From NCBI RefSeq assembly GCF_030656345.1, contig NZ_JAUSNR010000019.1:372001-436000 (forward strand): 64,000 nucleotides of DNA, read 5' to 3'. Positions within the stretch are counted from its first letter, which is position 1; each line of letters opens with the position of its first letter. The position numbers and the translations under genes were made by a program. This stretch comes from Pseudotabrizicola sp. (GTDB taxonomy: Bacteria; Pseudomonadota; Alphaproteobacteria; Rhodobacterales; Rhodobacteraceae). Under the pieces are notes generated by a model. That model saw only the letters and a list, made by a program, of their open reading frames with translations, did no database searches and was not told the DNA's origin. Below, piece after piece: positions 1 to 8,806 of the stretch.

Positions 1-2
1 TC

Positions 3-170
3 ACGCCAACCACCTGCGGGCGCGAGATTCTGGGGGAGGCCATTCTCGCGGTCAACGGTCAGGTCGAGGTCAGCGATCTGACGCTGGCGATGCCGGGCTG
101 TGATGCTGTCGGCGATATTCTGGTATTGAAAAACCTGCTTGAGGACATGACACTGGCCACTGCAAATTAG
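3..170 (+). CDS. C-terminal end of an unidentified protein (5' end outside window)
   Basis: An open frame enters from the left edge and ends at a TAG at 168-170, giving 55 residues that finish in LATAN. It is read in the same direction as the next gene and stops 17 bases before that gene's ATG, so the two are probably cotranscribed. The visible tail mixes hydrophobic and acidic residues, contains two cysteines, and shows no motif I recognise. It is too short to assign to a family, so the product remains unknown. Confidence 0.5.
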   Translation, partial: TPTTCGREILGEAILAVNGQVEVSDLTLAMPGCDAVGDILVLKNLLEDMTLATAN

Positions 171-187
171 CGGGGCGCACAGGGGTT

Positions 188-1696
188 ATGGGGGCAGGTT
201 TCTGGCGTGCCGCAGGTTTTGCGGCACTTTTTGCGCCCGCATTGGCCGGGGCGCAGGACATTACGCTGTCTGCCCGTGAAGGCGGGCTGGAGATTTCCGG
301 CACGCTGCAAGGCTATGACGGTGAATTCTACCGCATCGACAGCGTCTATGGCCTGCTGACGGTGGATGCGGCGGGGGTGATCTGCGACGGCCCCGGCTGC
401 CCTGACCTGACCGCGCCGAAAGCCCGCGTGCGGATTGTCGGGCTGGCGGGTGTGGGCGATGTGCTTTTGCCCCCCCTGATGAAGGCCTTTGCCGAGGCGC
501 GGGGGCTGACCTATGCCGAGTCGGGGCAGGGTGGCTACAGTGCGGTTGTCACCGACCCGCAAAGCGGCAAGCCATTGGCGGATATCAGCTTTGTCGCCGC
601 CTTGCCGGGTGTTGCCCGGGCCGAGGTCGTGGCGGGCCGGGCCGAAATGATCCTTGCCGCCGCGACAGAGCGCGACATGGGCGCACGGGTGCTGGCGCTG
701 GATGCGATGGTGCCGATTGTGCCGCCGGACAACCCGCTGCCGCAGATCAGCACCGGCGATCTGGCGCGGGTGCTGAGCGGCGAGGTGGCGAACTGGGCCG
801 AGATCGGTGGGCCGGACATGCCGCTGGTGCTGCACGGTCTGGCGGCCGATGCGGCTTTGCAACGGGCCTTGGCGGCGCGGTTGGGGCGCGAGGTGGCGGC
901 CTCTGTGCTGCATGACGACATCTCGGCGCTGGGGGTGGCGGTGCAGCGTGACCCTTGGGCTGTGGCCATGACGGTGCGGGCCGGGGTGGCGGGCGCGCGG
1001 GTGTTGCCGCTGACCGACAGTTGCGGCTTTCCGCTGCTGCCGTCGGCTCTGGCGGTGAAGGCCGAGGATTATCCGCTGGCGCTGCCAATCTATCTGCTGA
1101 CCCCGCAGCGCCGTATGCCGTTGTTTGTGCGCGAGTTTCTGACCTTTCTGGACACGCCGCAGGCGCAGGCCGTGGTGGCGGCCGCTGGCTGGGTCGACCG
1201 CCAGCCGGAGCGGCAACCGCTGACCGGCGACGGGCTGAGGCTGATCAACGCGATCAAGGGCGCGGGGGAAGAGACCACGCTGGCGGATCTGAAGCGGCTG
1301 GCCGATGCGATGGAGGGGGCGGACCGGCTGTCGCTGACCTTCCGGTTTCAGGACGGGTCCAGCCAGCTCGACGCGCATTCGCAGAGCAATCTGGAAGATC
1401 TGGCGCGGCTGATCGAGGTGGGGGTGTTCCGCGATCAGGCTGTTGTTCTGGCTGGGTTTTCTGACGGGTCGGGTGCAGCTGCGGCCAACCTTGCGCTGAG
1501 CCAGTCGCGGGCCGAAGGGGTGCTGGCGGGCCTTGCACGGGCCGGAGTGGCCAAAGCCGATCTGCCAGAGGTTATTGCCTTTGGCGAATCGATGCCGATG
1601 GCCTGCGATGAGACGCAGGCCGGGCGGCGCCTGAACCGGCGGGTGGAGGTCTGGATGAAGCCGGTGTTCACAGGTACCCCCCCGAACGGAAACTGA
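188..1696 (+). CDS. Periplasmic PstS-like substrate-binding domain fused to an OmpA-type peptidoglycan-binding domain
   Basis: A 502-residue exported protein. Residues 1-22 form a Sec signal peptide ending in ALAGA. Residues of about 85-345 resemble the phosphate-binding PBP fold of PstS-like proteins, including a motif like the family's 'W..IGGPD' segment (NWAEIGGPDMPL). Residues of about 380-495 are an OmpA C-terminal domain: a 'F..GSSQLD' start, then LSQSRAEGVL and the terminal NRRVEVW signature. Such fusions are expected to sit in the periplasm attached to peptidoglycan; the ligand is unknown and phosphate is only a family guess. No permease or ATPase gene is adjacent, so a transport role is doubtful. 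The ATG follows AGGGG. Its 3' end overlaps the convergent radC end by 29 bases. Confidence 0.75.
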   Translation: MGAGFWRAAGFAALFAPALAGAQDITLSAREGGLEISGTLQGYDGEFYRIDSVYGLLTVDAAGVICDGPGCPDLTAPKARVRIVGLAGVGDVLLPPLMKAFAEARGLTYAESGQGGYSAVVTDPQSGKPLADISFVAALPGVARAEVVAGRAEMILAAATERDMGARVLALDAMVPIVPPDNPLPQISTGDLARVLSGEVANWAEIGGPDMPLVLHGLAADAALQRALAARLGREVAASVLHDDISALGVAVQRDPWAVAMTVRAGVAGARVLPLTDSCGFPLLPSALAVKAEDYPLALPIYLLTPQRRMPLFVREFLTFLDTPQAQAVVAAAGWVDRQPERQPLTGDGLRLINAIKGAGEETTLADLKRLADAMEGADRLSLTFRFQDGSSQLDAHSQSNLEDLARLIEVGVFRDQAVVLAGFSDGSGAAAANLALSQSRAEGVLAGLARAGVAKADLPEVIAFGESMPMACDETQAGRRLNRRVEVWMKPVFTGTPPNGN

Positions 1697-2435
1697 GCTC
1701 GCGGCTTTTGCCGATGATCAGATGGTCATGCAGGGTGATGCCAAGCACTTGACAAGCCTCAAGAATCTGGTGCGTCATCGTGATGTCGGCCTGGCTGGGC
1801 GTGGGGTCGCCCGAGGGGTGGTTGTGCACCAGGATCAGCGCCGAGGCGTTCAGTTCCAGCGCGCGTTTGACCACTTCGCGCGGGTAGACCGGGACGTGAT
1901 CGACGGTGCCTTTCGCCTGTTCCTCATCGGCGATCAGGGTGTTCTTGCGATCGAGAAACAGGATGCGGAATTGTTCGGTTTCGCGGTGCGCCATGGTGGT
2001 GTGGCAATAGTCCAGAAGCGCCTCCCATGAGGTGAGGACGGGTTTGTGCATGACGCGCGCCCGCATCATGCGCTGTGACACGGCCTCAAAGATTTTCAGT
2101 TCACAAACAACGGCTTCGCCTACGCCTTTGATGGATTGCAGACGGGAAATCGGGGCGGATATCACCCGGTTCAGGTCGCCGAACGTGTCGATCAGCTCCC
2201 TTGCGAGGGGTTTGACATCCTGCCGCGGAATGGCGCGGAACAGCAGGAGTTCCAGCAGTTCATAATCGGGCATCGAGGCCCCGCCGCCGGCCATGAACCG
2301 TTCGCGCAGGCGTTTGCGGTGGTCGGCGATGTAGGAGGGCAGCTTTGGCGGCAGGGGGGATGATGTGGCTTCATCCTCATCCCCCATCGGGGGGAAGAGG
2401 GGGAGGGTGCCGTCCTGAAAGCCATGCCGTGCCAT
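1668..2435 (-). CDS. radC: RadC family protein (JAB/MPN domain)
   Basis: 255 residues. The N-terminal third carries a helix-hairpin-helix-like region (SRLQSIKGVGEAVVCEL). The C-terminal half is the RadC JAB1/MPN metalloprotease-like domain, with the zinc-ligand signature HNHPSGDPTPSQAD near residues 205-218. Despite the historical name, RadC proteins have no proven repair role. The chosen ATG (2433-2435) is preceded by a pyrimidine-rich tract with no Shine-Dalgarno, so the start is less certain than the family. An unusual array of 11-bp repeats lies about 80-130 bases upstream of this start. Confidence 0.9.
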   Translation of the reverse strand: MARHGFQDGTLPLFPPMGDEDEATSSPLPPKLPSYIADHRKRLRERFMAGGGASMPDYELLELLLFRAIPRQDVKPLARELIDTFGDLNRVISAPISRLQSIKGVGEAVVCELKIFEAVSQRMMRARVMHKPVLTSWEALLDYCHTTMAHRETEQFRILFLDRKNTLIADEEQAKGTVDHVPVYPREVVKRALELNASALILVHNHPSGDPTPSQADITMTHQILEACQVLGITLHDHLIIGKSRELSFRSGGYL

Positions 2436-2512
2436 GGGGGGAGGGTGGCAGGGCTTGGTGAATCAAGCGTTAATGAAAAGGGGACGGGGCCGGGCTGGGC
2501 GCCGAATCTGGG

Positions 2513-2567
2513 GTATGATCTGCGTCTGATTTAGGTATGGCCGACGTATGGTTTACGTCATGACGTG
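2513..2567. repeat. Array of five 11-bp direct repeat units (consensus GTATGnnnnnC), copy A
   Basis: Five consecutive 11-base units read GTATGATCTGC, GTCTGATTTAG, GTATGGCCGAC, GTATGGTTTAC and GTCATGACGTG; three of them match GTATGnnnnnC. The array lies in the gap between the dnaJ terminator and radC. A second array at 31659-31713 shares two units exactly and a third with one mismatch, in the same order. The 11-base period is not a multiple of three, so it is not coding, but it suits protein binding on successive helical turns. Function unknown. Confidence 0.75.
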
Positions 2568-2597
2568 TGTGCGCAGGCTTTGGCGGGCGGGCAAAGG

Positions 2598-2627
2598 AAA
2601 ACCCCGCCGGTTTCCCGGCGGGGTTTT
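2598..2627 (-). terminator. Rho-independent terminator after dnaJ
   Basis: A perfect 13-bp stem (2598-2610 with 2615-2627) closes a TTTC loop. The stem is GC-rich with four A/T pairs at its base, giving TTTT on the minus strand. It lies 43 bases beyond the dnaJ stop and so ends the dnaKJ transcript; the symmetric stem could also work on the plus strand. Confidence 0.85.
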
Positions 2628-2669
2628 GATGGTTTTGCGGGTCAGGACTCCGCATTCGCAGAGTTTAGA

Positions 2670-3824
2670 TCAGCTTTTCATGCCGTCCCAGAATCCCTTG
2701 ACTTTGGAAAAGAACGATGACCCTTCGGGGTTGTTTTCCTCGGACAGTTTTTCGAACTCGCGCAGCAGCTCTTTTTGCCGCGTCGTCAGGTTCACCGGCG
2801 TTTCGACGGCCAGCTCGATCAGCATGTCGCCGATGCCGCCGCCGCGCAGGGCGGGCATGCCCTTGGACCGCAGGCGCAGCTGTTTGCCGGATTGGGCACC
2901 GGCGGGGACTTTGACCCGGCTGCGGCCGCCGTCGATTGTCGGCACCTCGACCTCGCCGCCGATGGCGGCTGTGGTCATGCTGACGGGCACGCGGCAGAAC
3001 AGATGTGCGCCGTCGCGCTGGAACAGGGCGTGTTCGCGGACCTCGATGAAGATGTAAAGATCCCCCGATGGCCCGCCGCGCAGGCCCGCCTCGCCCTCGC
3101 CCGCCAGACGGATGCGGGTGCCGGTTTCCACGCCGGCCGGGATGTTCACGGACAGCGCACGCTCTTTTTCCACCCGGCCCTGACCGCCACAGGCGCGGCA
3201 CGGGTTCTTGATGATCTGGCCCATGCCGTTGCAGGTGGGGCAGGTGCGTTCAACGGTGAAGAAGCCCTGCTGCGCGCGGACCTTGCCCATGCCGGAGCAG
3301 GTGGGGCAGGTGGTGGGTTCGGCCCCGCCTTCGGCCCCGGTGCCGCGACAGACCTCGCAGGCGGTGGAGGTGGGCACGTTGATGGTTTTCTGGATGCCCT
3401 TGAACGCCTCTTCCAGCGAAATGCGCAGGTTGTAGCGCAGGTCGGACCCGCGTTGCGCGCGCGACCGGCCCCCGCCGCCACCGCGCCCGCCCATGAAGTC
3501 GCCGAACAGGTCTTCGAACACGTCTGAAAAGGCCGAGCCGAAGTCGCCGTGGCCACCGGCACCGGGATGCCCGCCACGCCCGCCGCCGCCCATGCCGCCT
3601 TCAAACGCGGCGTGGCCATAGCGGTCGTAGGCTGCTTTCTTGTCGGCGTCTTTGAGCACCTCATACGCCTCGTTCACCTCTTTGAACTGGGCTTCGGCGT
3701 TGGGGTTGTCTGAATTGCGATCCGGGTGCAGCTCTTTGGCCTTTGAGCGGTAGGCCTTTTTCAGGTCTTCCGCCGTAGAGCCTTTGGGCACGCCAAGAAC
3801 GTCGTAGAAATCGCGTTTTGCCAT
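2670..3824 (-). CDS. dnaJ: Chaperone DnaJ (Hsp40)
   Basis: 384 residues, a full-length class I Hsp40. The N-terminal J domain (about 1-70) has the HPD motif (ELHPDRN) that stimulates DnaK ATPase. A Gly/Phe-rich linker follows (about 75-125). Four CxxCxGxG zinc repeats follow: [24 protein letters not shown] and CRACGGQG. The C-terminal substrate-binding domain completes the protein. It lies 74 bases downstream of dnaK on the same strand, with a hairpin between them and a strong terminator after it, as in a classic dnaKJ heat-shock operon. The ATG at 3824 has an AAGGGG Shine-Dalgarno about 10 bases upstream. Confidence 0.98.
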   Translation of the reverse strand: MAKRDFYDVLGVPKGSTAEDLKKAYRSKAKELHPDRNSDNPNAEAQFKEVNEAYEVLKDADKKAAYDRYGHAAFEGGMGGGGRGGHPGAGGHGDFGSAFSDVFEDLFGDFMGGRGGGGGRSRAQRGSDLRYNLRISLEEAFKGIQKTINVPTSTACEVCRGTGAEGGAEPTTCPTCSGMGKVRAQQGFFTVERTCPTCNGMGQIIKNPCRACGGQGRVEKERALSVNIPAGVETGTRIRLAGEGEAGLRGGPSGDLYIFIEVREHALFQRDGAHLFCRVPVSMTTAAIGGEVEVPTIDGGRSRVKVPAGAQSGKQLRLRSKGMPALRGGGIGDMLIELAVETPVNLTTRQKELLREFEKLSEENNPEGSSFFSKVKGFWDGMKS

Positions 3825-3851
3825 GGGTTGGAACCCCTTTCCGAACCGGAG

Positions 3852-3879
3852 AGGGGCGGTCCGTTGCCAGACCGCCCCT
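3852..3879 (-). terminator. Hairpin between dnaK and dnaJ (attenuator or processing site)
   Basis: A GC-rich stem of about 9 bp (GGGGCGGTC with GACCGCCCC) and an 8-base loop fill the dnaK-dnaJ gap. No U-run follows on the minus strand, so it is more likely to lower dnaJ expression relative to dnaK, or to protect the dnaK message 3' end, than to stop all transcription. Confidence 0.5.
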
Positions 3880-3898
3880 TATCCCGTGTCCTGCGGTC

Positions 3899-5806
3899 TT
3901 ATTTCCGCTTGTTTTCGCCCAGATCCTCGAAGTCGGCATCGACGATATCTTCGTCAACATCGCGCGGACGGTCCGGGTCTGCGCCTTCACCCTCGGACTG
4001 GCTGGCCTTGTAGATCGCCTCGCCCAGTTTCATCGCGGATTCGGTGAGGTTCTGGATGCCAGAGCGGATCTTGCCGGCGTCATTGCCCTTCAGCGCCTCT
4101 TCAAGCGGCTGCATGGCAAGTTCGATGGCTTCGACCGTGGTGGGGTCAACCTTGTCTGCATGCTCTTTGAGCGACTTCTGGGTCGAGTGCAGCAGGCTTT
4201 CGCCCTGATTGCGGGTTTCCACCAGTTCGCGGCGTTCCTTGTCGGCCTCGGCATTGGCTTCGGCGTCGCGGACCATCTTTTCGATGTCCTCATCCGACAG
4301 GCCGCCCGAGGCCTGAATGGTGATCGCCTGTTCCTTGTTGGTGCCTTTGTCCTTGGCTTTCACCGACACGATGCCGTTGGCGTCGATGTCGAATGTCACC
4401 TCGATCTGCGGCAGACCGCGCGGGGCGGGCGGGATGTTTTCAAGGTTGAACTGGCCCAGCATCTTGTTGTCGGCGGCCATTTCGCGTTCGCCCTGGAACA
4501 CCCGGATCGTCACGGCGTTCTGGTTGTCTTCGGCGGTCGAGAAGATCTGCGACTTTTTGGTCGGGATCGTGGTGTTGCGGTCGATCAGACGGGTGAACAC
4601 ACCGCCAAGGGTTTCGATGCCCAGGGACAGCGGGGTCACGTCCAAGAGGACCACGTCCTTGACGTCGCCTTGCAGAACGCCGGCCTGAATGGCGGCACCG
4701 GCGGCGACGACTTCATCCGGGTTGACGCCCTTGTTCGGCTCTTTGCCAAAGAATTTGGTCACTTCTTCGATCACGCGGGGCATACGGGTCATGCCGCCGA
4801 CCAGAACCACTTCGTCAATGTCGCCGACCGAGAGGCCCGCGTCTTTGAGCGCGTCCTTGCACGGTTTCATCGAGCGTTTGACCAGATCATCGACGAGGCT
4901 TTCCAGCTTGGCGCGGGTCAGCTTGACCACAAGGTGCAGCGGCTGGCCGGTGTTCTTGTCCATCGAGATGAACGGCTGGTTGATTTCGGTCTGCGACGAC
5001 GAGGACAGCTCGATCTTGGCCTTTTCAGCGGCCTCTTTCAGGCGCTGCAGGGCCATCTTGTCGAGCGTCAGGTCGACGCCGTGTTCCTTTTTGAACTCGT
5101 CAGCCAGATAGGACACGATGCGCATGTCGAAATCTTCACCGCCGAGGAAGGTGTCGCCGTTGGTGGATTTCACTTCGAACAGACCGTCGTCAATCTCCAG
5201 AATGGTGATGTCGAAGGTGCCGCCGCCAAGGTCGTAAACCGCGATGGTCTTGGTTTCCTTGCGGTCCAGGCCGTAAGCCAGTGCGGCTGCGGTCGGTTCG
5301 TTGATGATGCGCAGCACTTCCAGACCGGCAATCTTGCCCGCGTCTTTGGTGGCCTGACGCTGGGCATCGTTGAAATAGGCGGGCACGGTGATGACGGCTT
5401 GCGTCACGGTTTCGCCGAGATAGCTTTCGGCGGTTTCCTTCATCTTTTGCAGGATGATGGCGGAAACCTGGCTGGGCGAATACTTCTCGCCGCGCACTTC
5501 GACCCATGCGTCGCCATTGCCGCCGTTGACGACCTTATAGGGCATGTTCTTCTGGTCTTTGAGGATCGCCGGATCATCAAAGCGGCGGCCAATCAGGCGT
5601 TTGACCGCAAAAATGGTATTGCTGGCGTTGGTGACGGCCTGCCGTTTGGCGGCTTGCCCTACAAGGCGTTCCGTTTCCGTGAAGGCGACGATTGACGGCG
5701 TGGTGCGCGCGCCTTCGGAGTTTTCAATGACGCGAGGTTGCGACCCATCCATGATGGCGACGCAGGAGTTGGTTGTTCCAAGGTCGATACCGATGACTTT
5801 GGCCAT
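3899..5806 (-). CDS. dnaK: Chaperone DnaK (Hsp70)
   Basis: 635 residues. It begins [15 protein letters not shown] (the Hsp70 phosphate-1 motif) and contains the phosphate-2 motif YDLGGGTFD near residue 195. The C-terminal substrate-binding domain has a helical lid and ends in an acidic tail ([12 protein letters not shown]). The open frame extends 46 codons further upstream, but that part has no Hsp70 character; the ATG at 5804-5806, with AAAGGGA seven bases before it, is the family start. It is cytosolic and folds client proteins with DnaJ and GrpE. No grpE gene is seen here. It is transcribed away from the baeRF-like gene at 6092. Confidence 0.98.
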   Translation of the reverse strand: MAKVIGIDLGTTNSCVAIMDGSQPRVIENSEGARTTPSIVAFTETERLVGQAAKRQAVTNASNTIFAVKRLIGRRFDDPAILKDQKNMPYKVVNGGNGDAWVEVRGEKYSPSQVSAIILQKMKETAESYLGETVTQAVITVPAYFNDAQRQATKDAGKIAGLEVLRIINEPTAAALAYGLDRKETKTIAVYDLGGGTFDITILEIDDGLFEVKSTNGDTFLGGEDFDMRIVSYLADEFKKEHGVDLTLDKMALQRLKEAAEKAKIELSSSSQTEINQPFISMDKNTGQPLHLVVKLTRAKLESLVDDLVKRSMKPCKDALKDAGLSVGDIDEVVLVGGMTRMPRVIEEVTKFFGKEPNKGVNPDEVVAAGAAIQAGVLQGDVKDVVLLDVTPLSLGIETLGGVFTRLIDRNTTIPTKKSQIFSTAEDNQNAVTIRVFQGEREMAADNKMLGQFNLENIPPAPRGLPQIEVTFDIDANGIVSVKAKDKGTNKEQAITIQASGGLSDEDIEKMVRDAEANAEADKERRELVETRNQGESLLHSTQKSLKEHADKVDPTTVEAIELAMQPLEEALKGNDAGKIRSGIQNLTESAMKLGEAIYKASQSEGEGADPDRPRDVDEDIVDADFEDLGENKRK

Positions 5807-5925
5807 GTTGTAATCCCTTTCTACAGGCGATGGTCTTGGCGCGGGCCCGATGCGGCACCCTTGCCCATGGAGCGTGCGGTGAACCGGGCGTCTTGAAGTG
5901 GCGGACCGGGCTACCGTTGCGTGCT

Positions 5926-5956
5926 GTATATAGGTGGCGGTCATTTTGCCTGCAAC
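5926..5956 (-). promoter_or_regulatory. Putative dnaK promoter
   Basis: On the minus strand GTTGCA (5951-5956) and CTATATAC (5926-5933) are separated by 17 bases, about 120 bases upstream of the dnaK ATG. The CTATAT-type -10 resembles alphaproteobacterial heat-shock (RpoH) promoters, although the -35 is only partly like CTTG. The start site is not proven. Confidence 0.4.
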
Positions 5957-6091
5957 GGGGTCATCGCGAACTGTGTTGCTAATTTTTCACATGCGTTGCC
6001 TTTGGGGCCGTGCCATCCTGCACCAAAATGGGGAACCAGCGGCGCAGTTGTGCGTTGGCCTACGATATTTTCAAAGAAAAAGGACGTGCTG

Positions 6092-7213
6092 ATGCTTTAT
6101 GTGGACATTCCGACCAAGGCGCAAATCGACAGGTTGATTGCGGCGAGGGGGGATGCGTTGGTGTCTTTCTTCATTCAGACCACACCGGAAACGCAACACA
6201 TCGGGCAAGCGCGCACCACATTGGGCAAGCTGCTGAAGGACGCAGAAGCGCAGCTGGAAGCTGCGGGCACGGCCAAGCGGACGATCTGGCCGATTTCGGA
6301 ACAGATCAACGACCTGCTGGATGATGATGATTTCTGGAACAAGCAGGCCAACAGTCTGGCGGTGTTTGTCAGTCCCGACCGGCTGCGCACCTTCCGGCTG
6401 CCGAACCACCTGACCGAGATGGTGCAGGTGGGCGACCGCTATTTCATCAAGCCGCTTTTGCGCTCGGTCTCCGGGCAGAACCACGCCTTTGTGCTGGCCT
6501 TGGCCGAAAATGAGGTGCGGCTGATCGAAGTGTTCGCCGATCTGCCCGCGCAAGAGGTGCGGGTGCCGGATCTGCCGAAAGATGCGGCCTCGGCCAGCGG
6601 GACGTCAAACGTCAATTCGCGCAGCTATTCCGGGCGGATCGGCGGCGGCGAGGGGCAGAATGTGCTGCTGCGCGCCTATTGCCGCAAGATCGATGATGCG
6701 CTGCGCCCGGTGCTGGCTGGTCGGGATGAGCCGCTGATCGTGGCGGCGACCGACCCGCTGCTGTCGATGTTCCGGTCTGTCACCACGCATGAGACCATCG
6801 CGGATGAGGCGATCAAGACCAGCCCGGTGCGGATGACCCCCGCCGAACTGGCGACCGAAGCCCGCCCGGTGCTGGATGCGATTCAGGCGCAGGTGATCGC
6901 GAACCTGCACGAACGCTTCGGGGCGTTGGCAGGCGAAGGCCGGGCGCTGACCGATGTGTCGGATGTCGCAAAGGCCGCGACCTTTGGCGCGGTGGAAACG
7001 CTGCTGGTGGACATCGACACGGTGCTGCCCGGTTCGGTCGATGAGACCACGGGGGCGGTGCAGTTTGACAAGGAGTCGACGGCGGCGAACCTTGGCATCG
7101 TGGATGAAATCGCCGGGCGTGTGATCGCGTCGGGCGGTACGGTGGTTGCTGTGCGCCAAGACGAGATTCCCGGCAAGGGATCACTTGCCGCGATTTTGCG
7201 CTACGCGATGTAA
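6092..7213 (+). CDS. baeRF-like protein (bacterial relative of archaeo-eukaryotic release factor eRF1)
   Basis: 373 residues starting MLYVDIPTKAQ. It has no signal peptide or membrane segment. The C-terminal third (GAVETLLVDIDTVLPG, then DEIAGRVIASGGTVVAV and GKGSLAAILRY) matches the L7Ae/eRF1 domain-3 pattern of the bacterial archaeo-eukaryotic release factor families. The middle part carries conserved polar segments but no GGQ, as is usual in these families. Their function is not established; ribosome-associated or stress roles are guesses. An in-frame extension of 57 codons upstream lacks family character, so the ATG at 6092 is preferred. It is divergent from dnaK and ends at a convergent hairpin. 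Confidence 0.6.
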   Translation: MLYVDIPTKAQIDRLIAARGDALVSFFIQTTPETQHIGQARTTLGKLLKDAEAQLEAAGTAKRTIWPISEQINDLLDDDDFWNKQANSLAVFVSPDRLRTFRLPNHLTEMVQVGDRYFIKPLLRSVSGQNHAFVLALAENEVRLIEVFADLPAQEVRVPDLPKDAASASGTSNVNSRSYSGRIGGGEGQNVLLRAYCRKIDDALRPVLAGRDEPLIVAATDPLLSMFRSVTTHETIADEAIKTSPVRMTPAELATEARPVLDAIQAQVIANLHERFGALAGEGRALTDVSDVAKAATFGAVETLLVDIDTVLPGSVDETTGAVQFDKESTAANLGIVDEIAGRVIASGGTVVAVRQDEIPGKGSLAAILRYAM

Positions 7214-7222
7214 TTTGCGACG

Positions 7223-7243
7223 GGGGCCGGCTTTGCCGGCCCC
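7223..7243. terminator. Bidirectional hairpin between convergent genes
   Basis: GGGGCCGGC and its complement enclose a three-base loop between the convergent ends of the baeRF-like gene and the SH3 protein gene. A CCCCTTTG tail follows on the plus strand. It probably terminates the plus-strand transcript and may act both ways. Confidence 0.7.
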
Positions 7244-7251
7244 TTTGCTTG

Positions 7252-7857
7252 TCAGCGGTGGTCCAGCGTGCAGCAGCCGGGCAGTGCCGAATTGCCATCG
7301 GGCGCTTCGGTGAACATCAGCGTTGAAAAGCCGAATGCGCGGTCTGACATGCCATCGGAACAGGCGGCGCGACGGATGATCAGGGTGCGGTTCAGGCTGG
7401 GCCCCTCTTCCAGCTGGATCAGGAAGCCTTCGGCCGCCACGCCTTCATGGGTGACGCCCATCGGCACGGCGCCGGTGTCGGGCGAATTGTATTCAGCCCC
7501 GCGCGGATACAGGCTGACCGACCAGAACGGTTCGGTCCCAAAGCAGGACAGCGGGCGCTGCACCGTGTGGGGGTCTTCGGGTTCGGTCAGGTCCAGATAG
7601 GCCATCGACACCCAGCCATTGCCCTCGCGCGCGCCGACCTTGCCCCATTTGCCATCGGGCGACAGGCCAAGCACCTCGACATTCATGTCATAGGGGCCAA
7701 TTTCGCCCATGATCTCGGCCTGCGCTGACGGATCGGACCGGATGTTCAGCACATCCTTGGCCCCGACGCCGGACACGGCGTAGCTGGCGGGAAAGGTCTG
7801 CGCCATGGCCAGCGCGGGCATCAGGCACAGAACCCCAATCAGAAACCTGCGGGTCAT
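7252..7857 (-). CDS. Exported SH3-domain protein with a COG3650-like C-terminal domain
   Basis: 201 residues. A Sec signal peptide (about 1-20, ending ALAMAQ) is followed by a bacterial SH3 domain at about 35-80 (VLNIRSDPSAQAEIMGEI, then WGKVG and GWVSMAYL). The second half begins CFGTEPFWSVSL and resembles the small domain found in predicted membrane or periplasmic COG3650 proteins. It is periplasmic and may bind cell wall; no enzyme motif is visible. Its ATG overlaps the stop of the upstream ABC permease gene as ATGA, so the two are translationally coupled. The ATG at 7857 is preferred over one five codons upstream for this reason. Confidence 0.7.
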   Translation of the reverse strand: MTRRFLIGVLCLMPALAMAQTFPASYAVSGVGAKDVLNIRSDPSAQAEIMGEIGPYDMNVEVLGLSPDGKWGKVGAREGNGWVSMAYLDLTEPEDPHTVQRPLSCFGTEPFWSVSLYPRGAEYNSPDTGAVPMGVTHEGVAAEGFLIQLEEGPSLNRTLIIRRAACSDGMSDRAFGFSTLMFTEAPDGNSALPGCCTLDHR

Positions 7858-8675
7858 CGTTTGGCCCCCCAACTGCTGGATGCATGTTTGCGGGTGTAGA
7901 ATTCACCCATCAGCCCGATCACGATGCAGATGATCATGATGGTGACGGCATAGCGGATCGAGCTGTAATGCGGGTTGTAATTCAGGAAGACAAAGCCACG
8001 GGCCTGATCAATGATGTGAAACAGCGGGTTCCAGGTGAAATAGGCCAGAATGTAGGTGGGCGTTGCGTTGGCCACAAACATCTTGCCCGAGGCGATCATG
8101 TTGGCGCGTTGATACACCGTTGAAAAAATGCCGACAAATTCGGGTTGCCAGGGCATTGCCGCCTTGAACACCATGCCGATGGCCACCCCCGTGCCCCAGG
8201 CCAGCAGCAGCATGGAAAACGCGCCGAGCGGATCGTGGATGGTGATGGGGGTAAAGGCCGCGTGATAGATGAACAGCACCACACCGGCCGACAGGATCTG
8301 GGTGTAAAGCGAGCCGAGGGCGGCGGCGGCGATGGCGATGATCGGGTTCATCGGGGAATGCTTCATCATCGGCGAGGTCGGGCCATCAGACCCGACAACC
8401 GCGCTGGTGGCCTTGGTATGGGTCATGAACATGAAAATGCCGGACATGACATACAGCAGGAAATCACCGCGAATGGCGTTGCCACGCAGGCCCAGCAGGT
8501 CAAACATCACGTAGAACACCACCACAAGGATGACGGTCTGCAGGATGTTGAGCAAAAGTCCGATGACCGCATTGCCATGGGTCCGCCGGACAGACCGGAC
8601 GGTTGCGTGAAAAATCAGCTGCAGCATCGCCAGAGCGCTGCGCGCCGATGACTTTCTGGCCGCGGGTCGGAACAT
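7854..8675 (-). CDS. ABC-2 type polysaccharide export permease (KpsM/Wzm-like)
   Basis: 273 residues with about six hydrophobic segments, laid out like the ABC-2 permeases that move capsule, O-antigen or teichoic polymers across the inner membrane. The cytoplasmic N-terminus is followed by helices near residues 40-60, 65-90, 115-140, 145-170, 180-200 and 240-260. The partner ATPase (KpsT/Wzt) should be encoded nearby but is not in the window, so this is an orphan half-transporter here. It lies upstream of and overlaps the SH3 gene, and is divergent from cysQ and the glycosyltransferase cluster. The ATG at 8675 has AGGA 10 bases upstream; a GTG one codon earlier is also possible. Confidence 0.75.
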   Translation of the reverse strand: MFRPAARKSSARSALAMLQLIFHATVRSVRRTHGNAVIGLLLNILQTVILVVVFYVMFDLLGLRGNAIRGDFLLYVMSGIFMFMTHTKATSAVVGSDGPTSPMMKHSPMNPIIAIAAAALGSLYTQILSAGVVLFIYHAAFTPITIHDPLGAFSMLLLAWGTGVAIGMVFKAAMPWQPEFVGIFSTVYQRANMIASGKMFVANATPTYILAYFTWNPLFHIIDQARGFVFLNYNPHYSSIRYAVTIMIICIVIGLMGEFYTRKHASSSWGAKR

Positions 8676-8806
8676 CACTGCCCAGTCCTGTTTGGGGTTT
8701 CAGCGGGAACCCCTTGCCATACCATAGGAAATCTTGAAGTTTCCTTGCCTGCGATGATAAGCCCGGCTTAGTCTTTAAGCAACAGTTGCGCCACGTGTCG
8801 CGCAAA

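Noticed and set aside
3818..5695. A 625-codon frame opposite dnaK
   Set aside because: An antisense shadow of dnaK; no family features and no ribosome-binding site.
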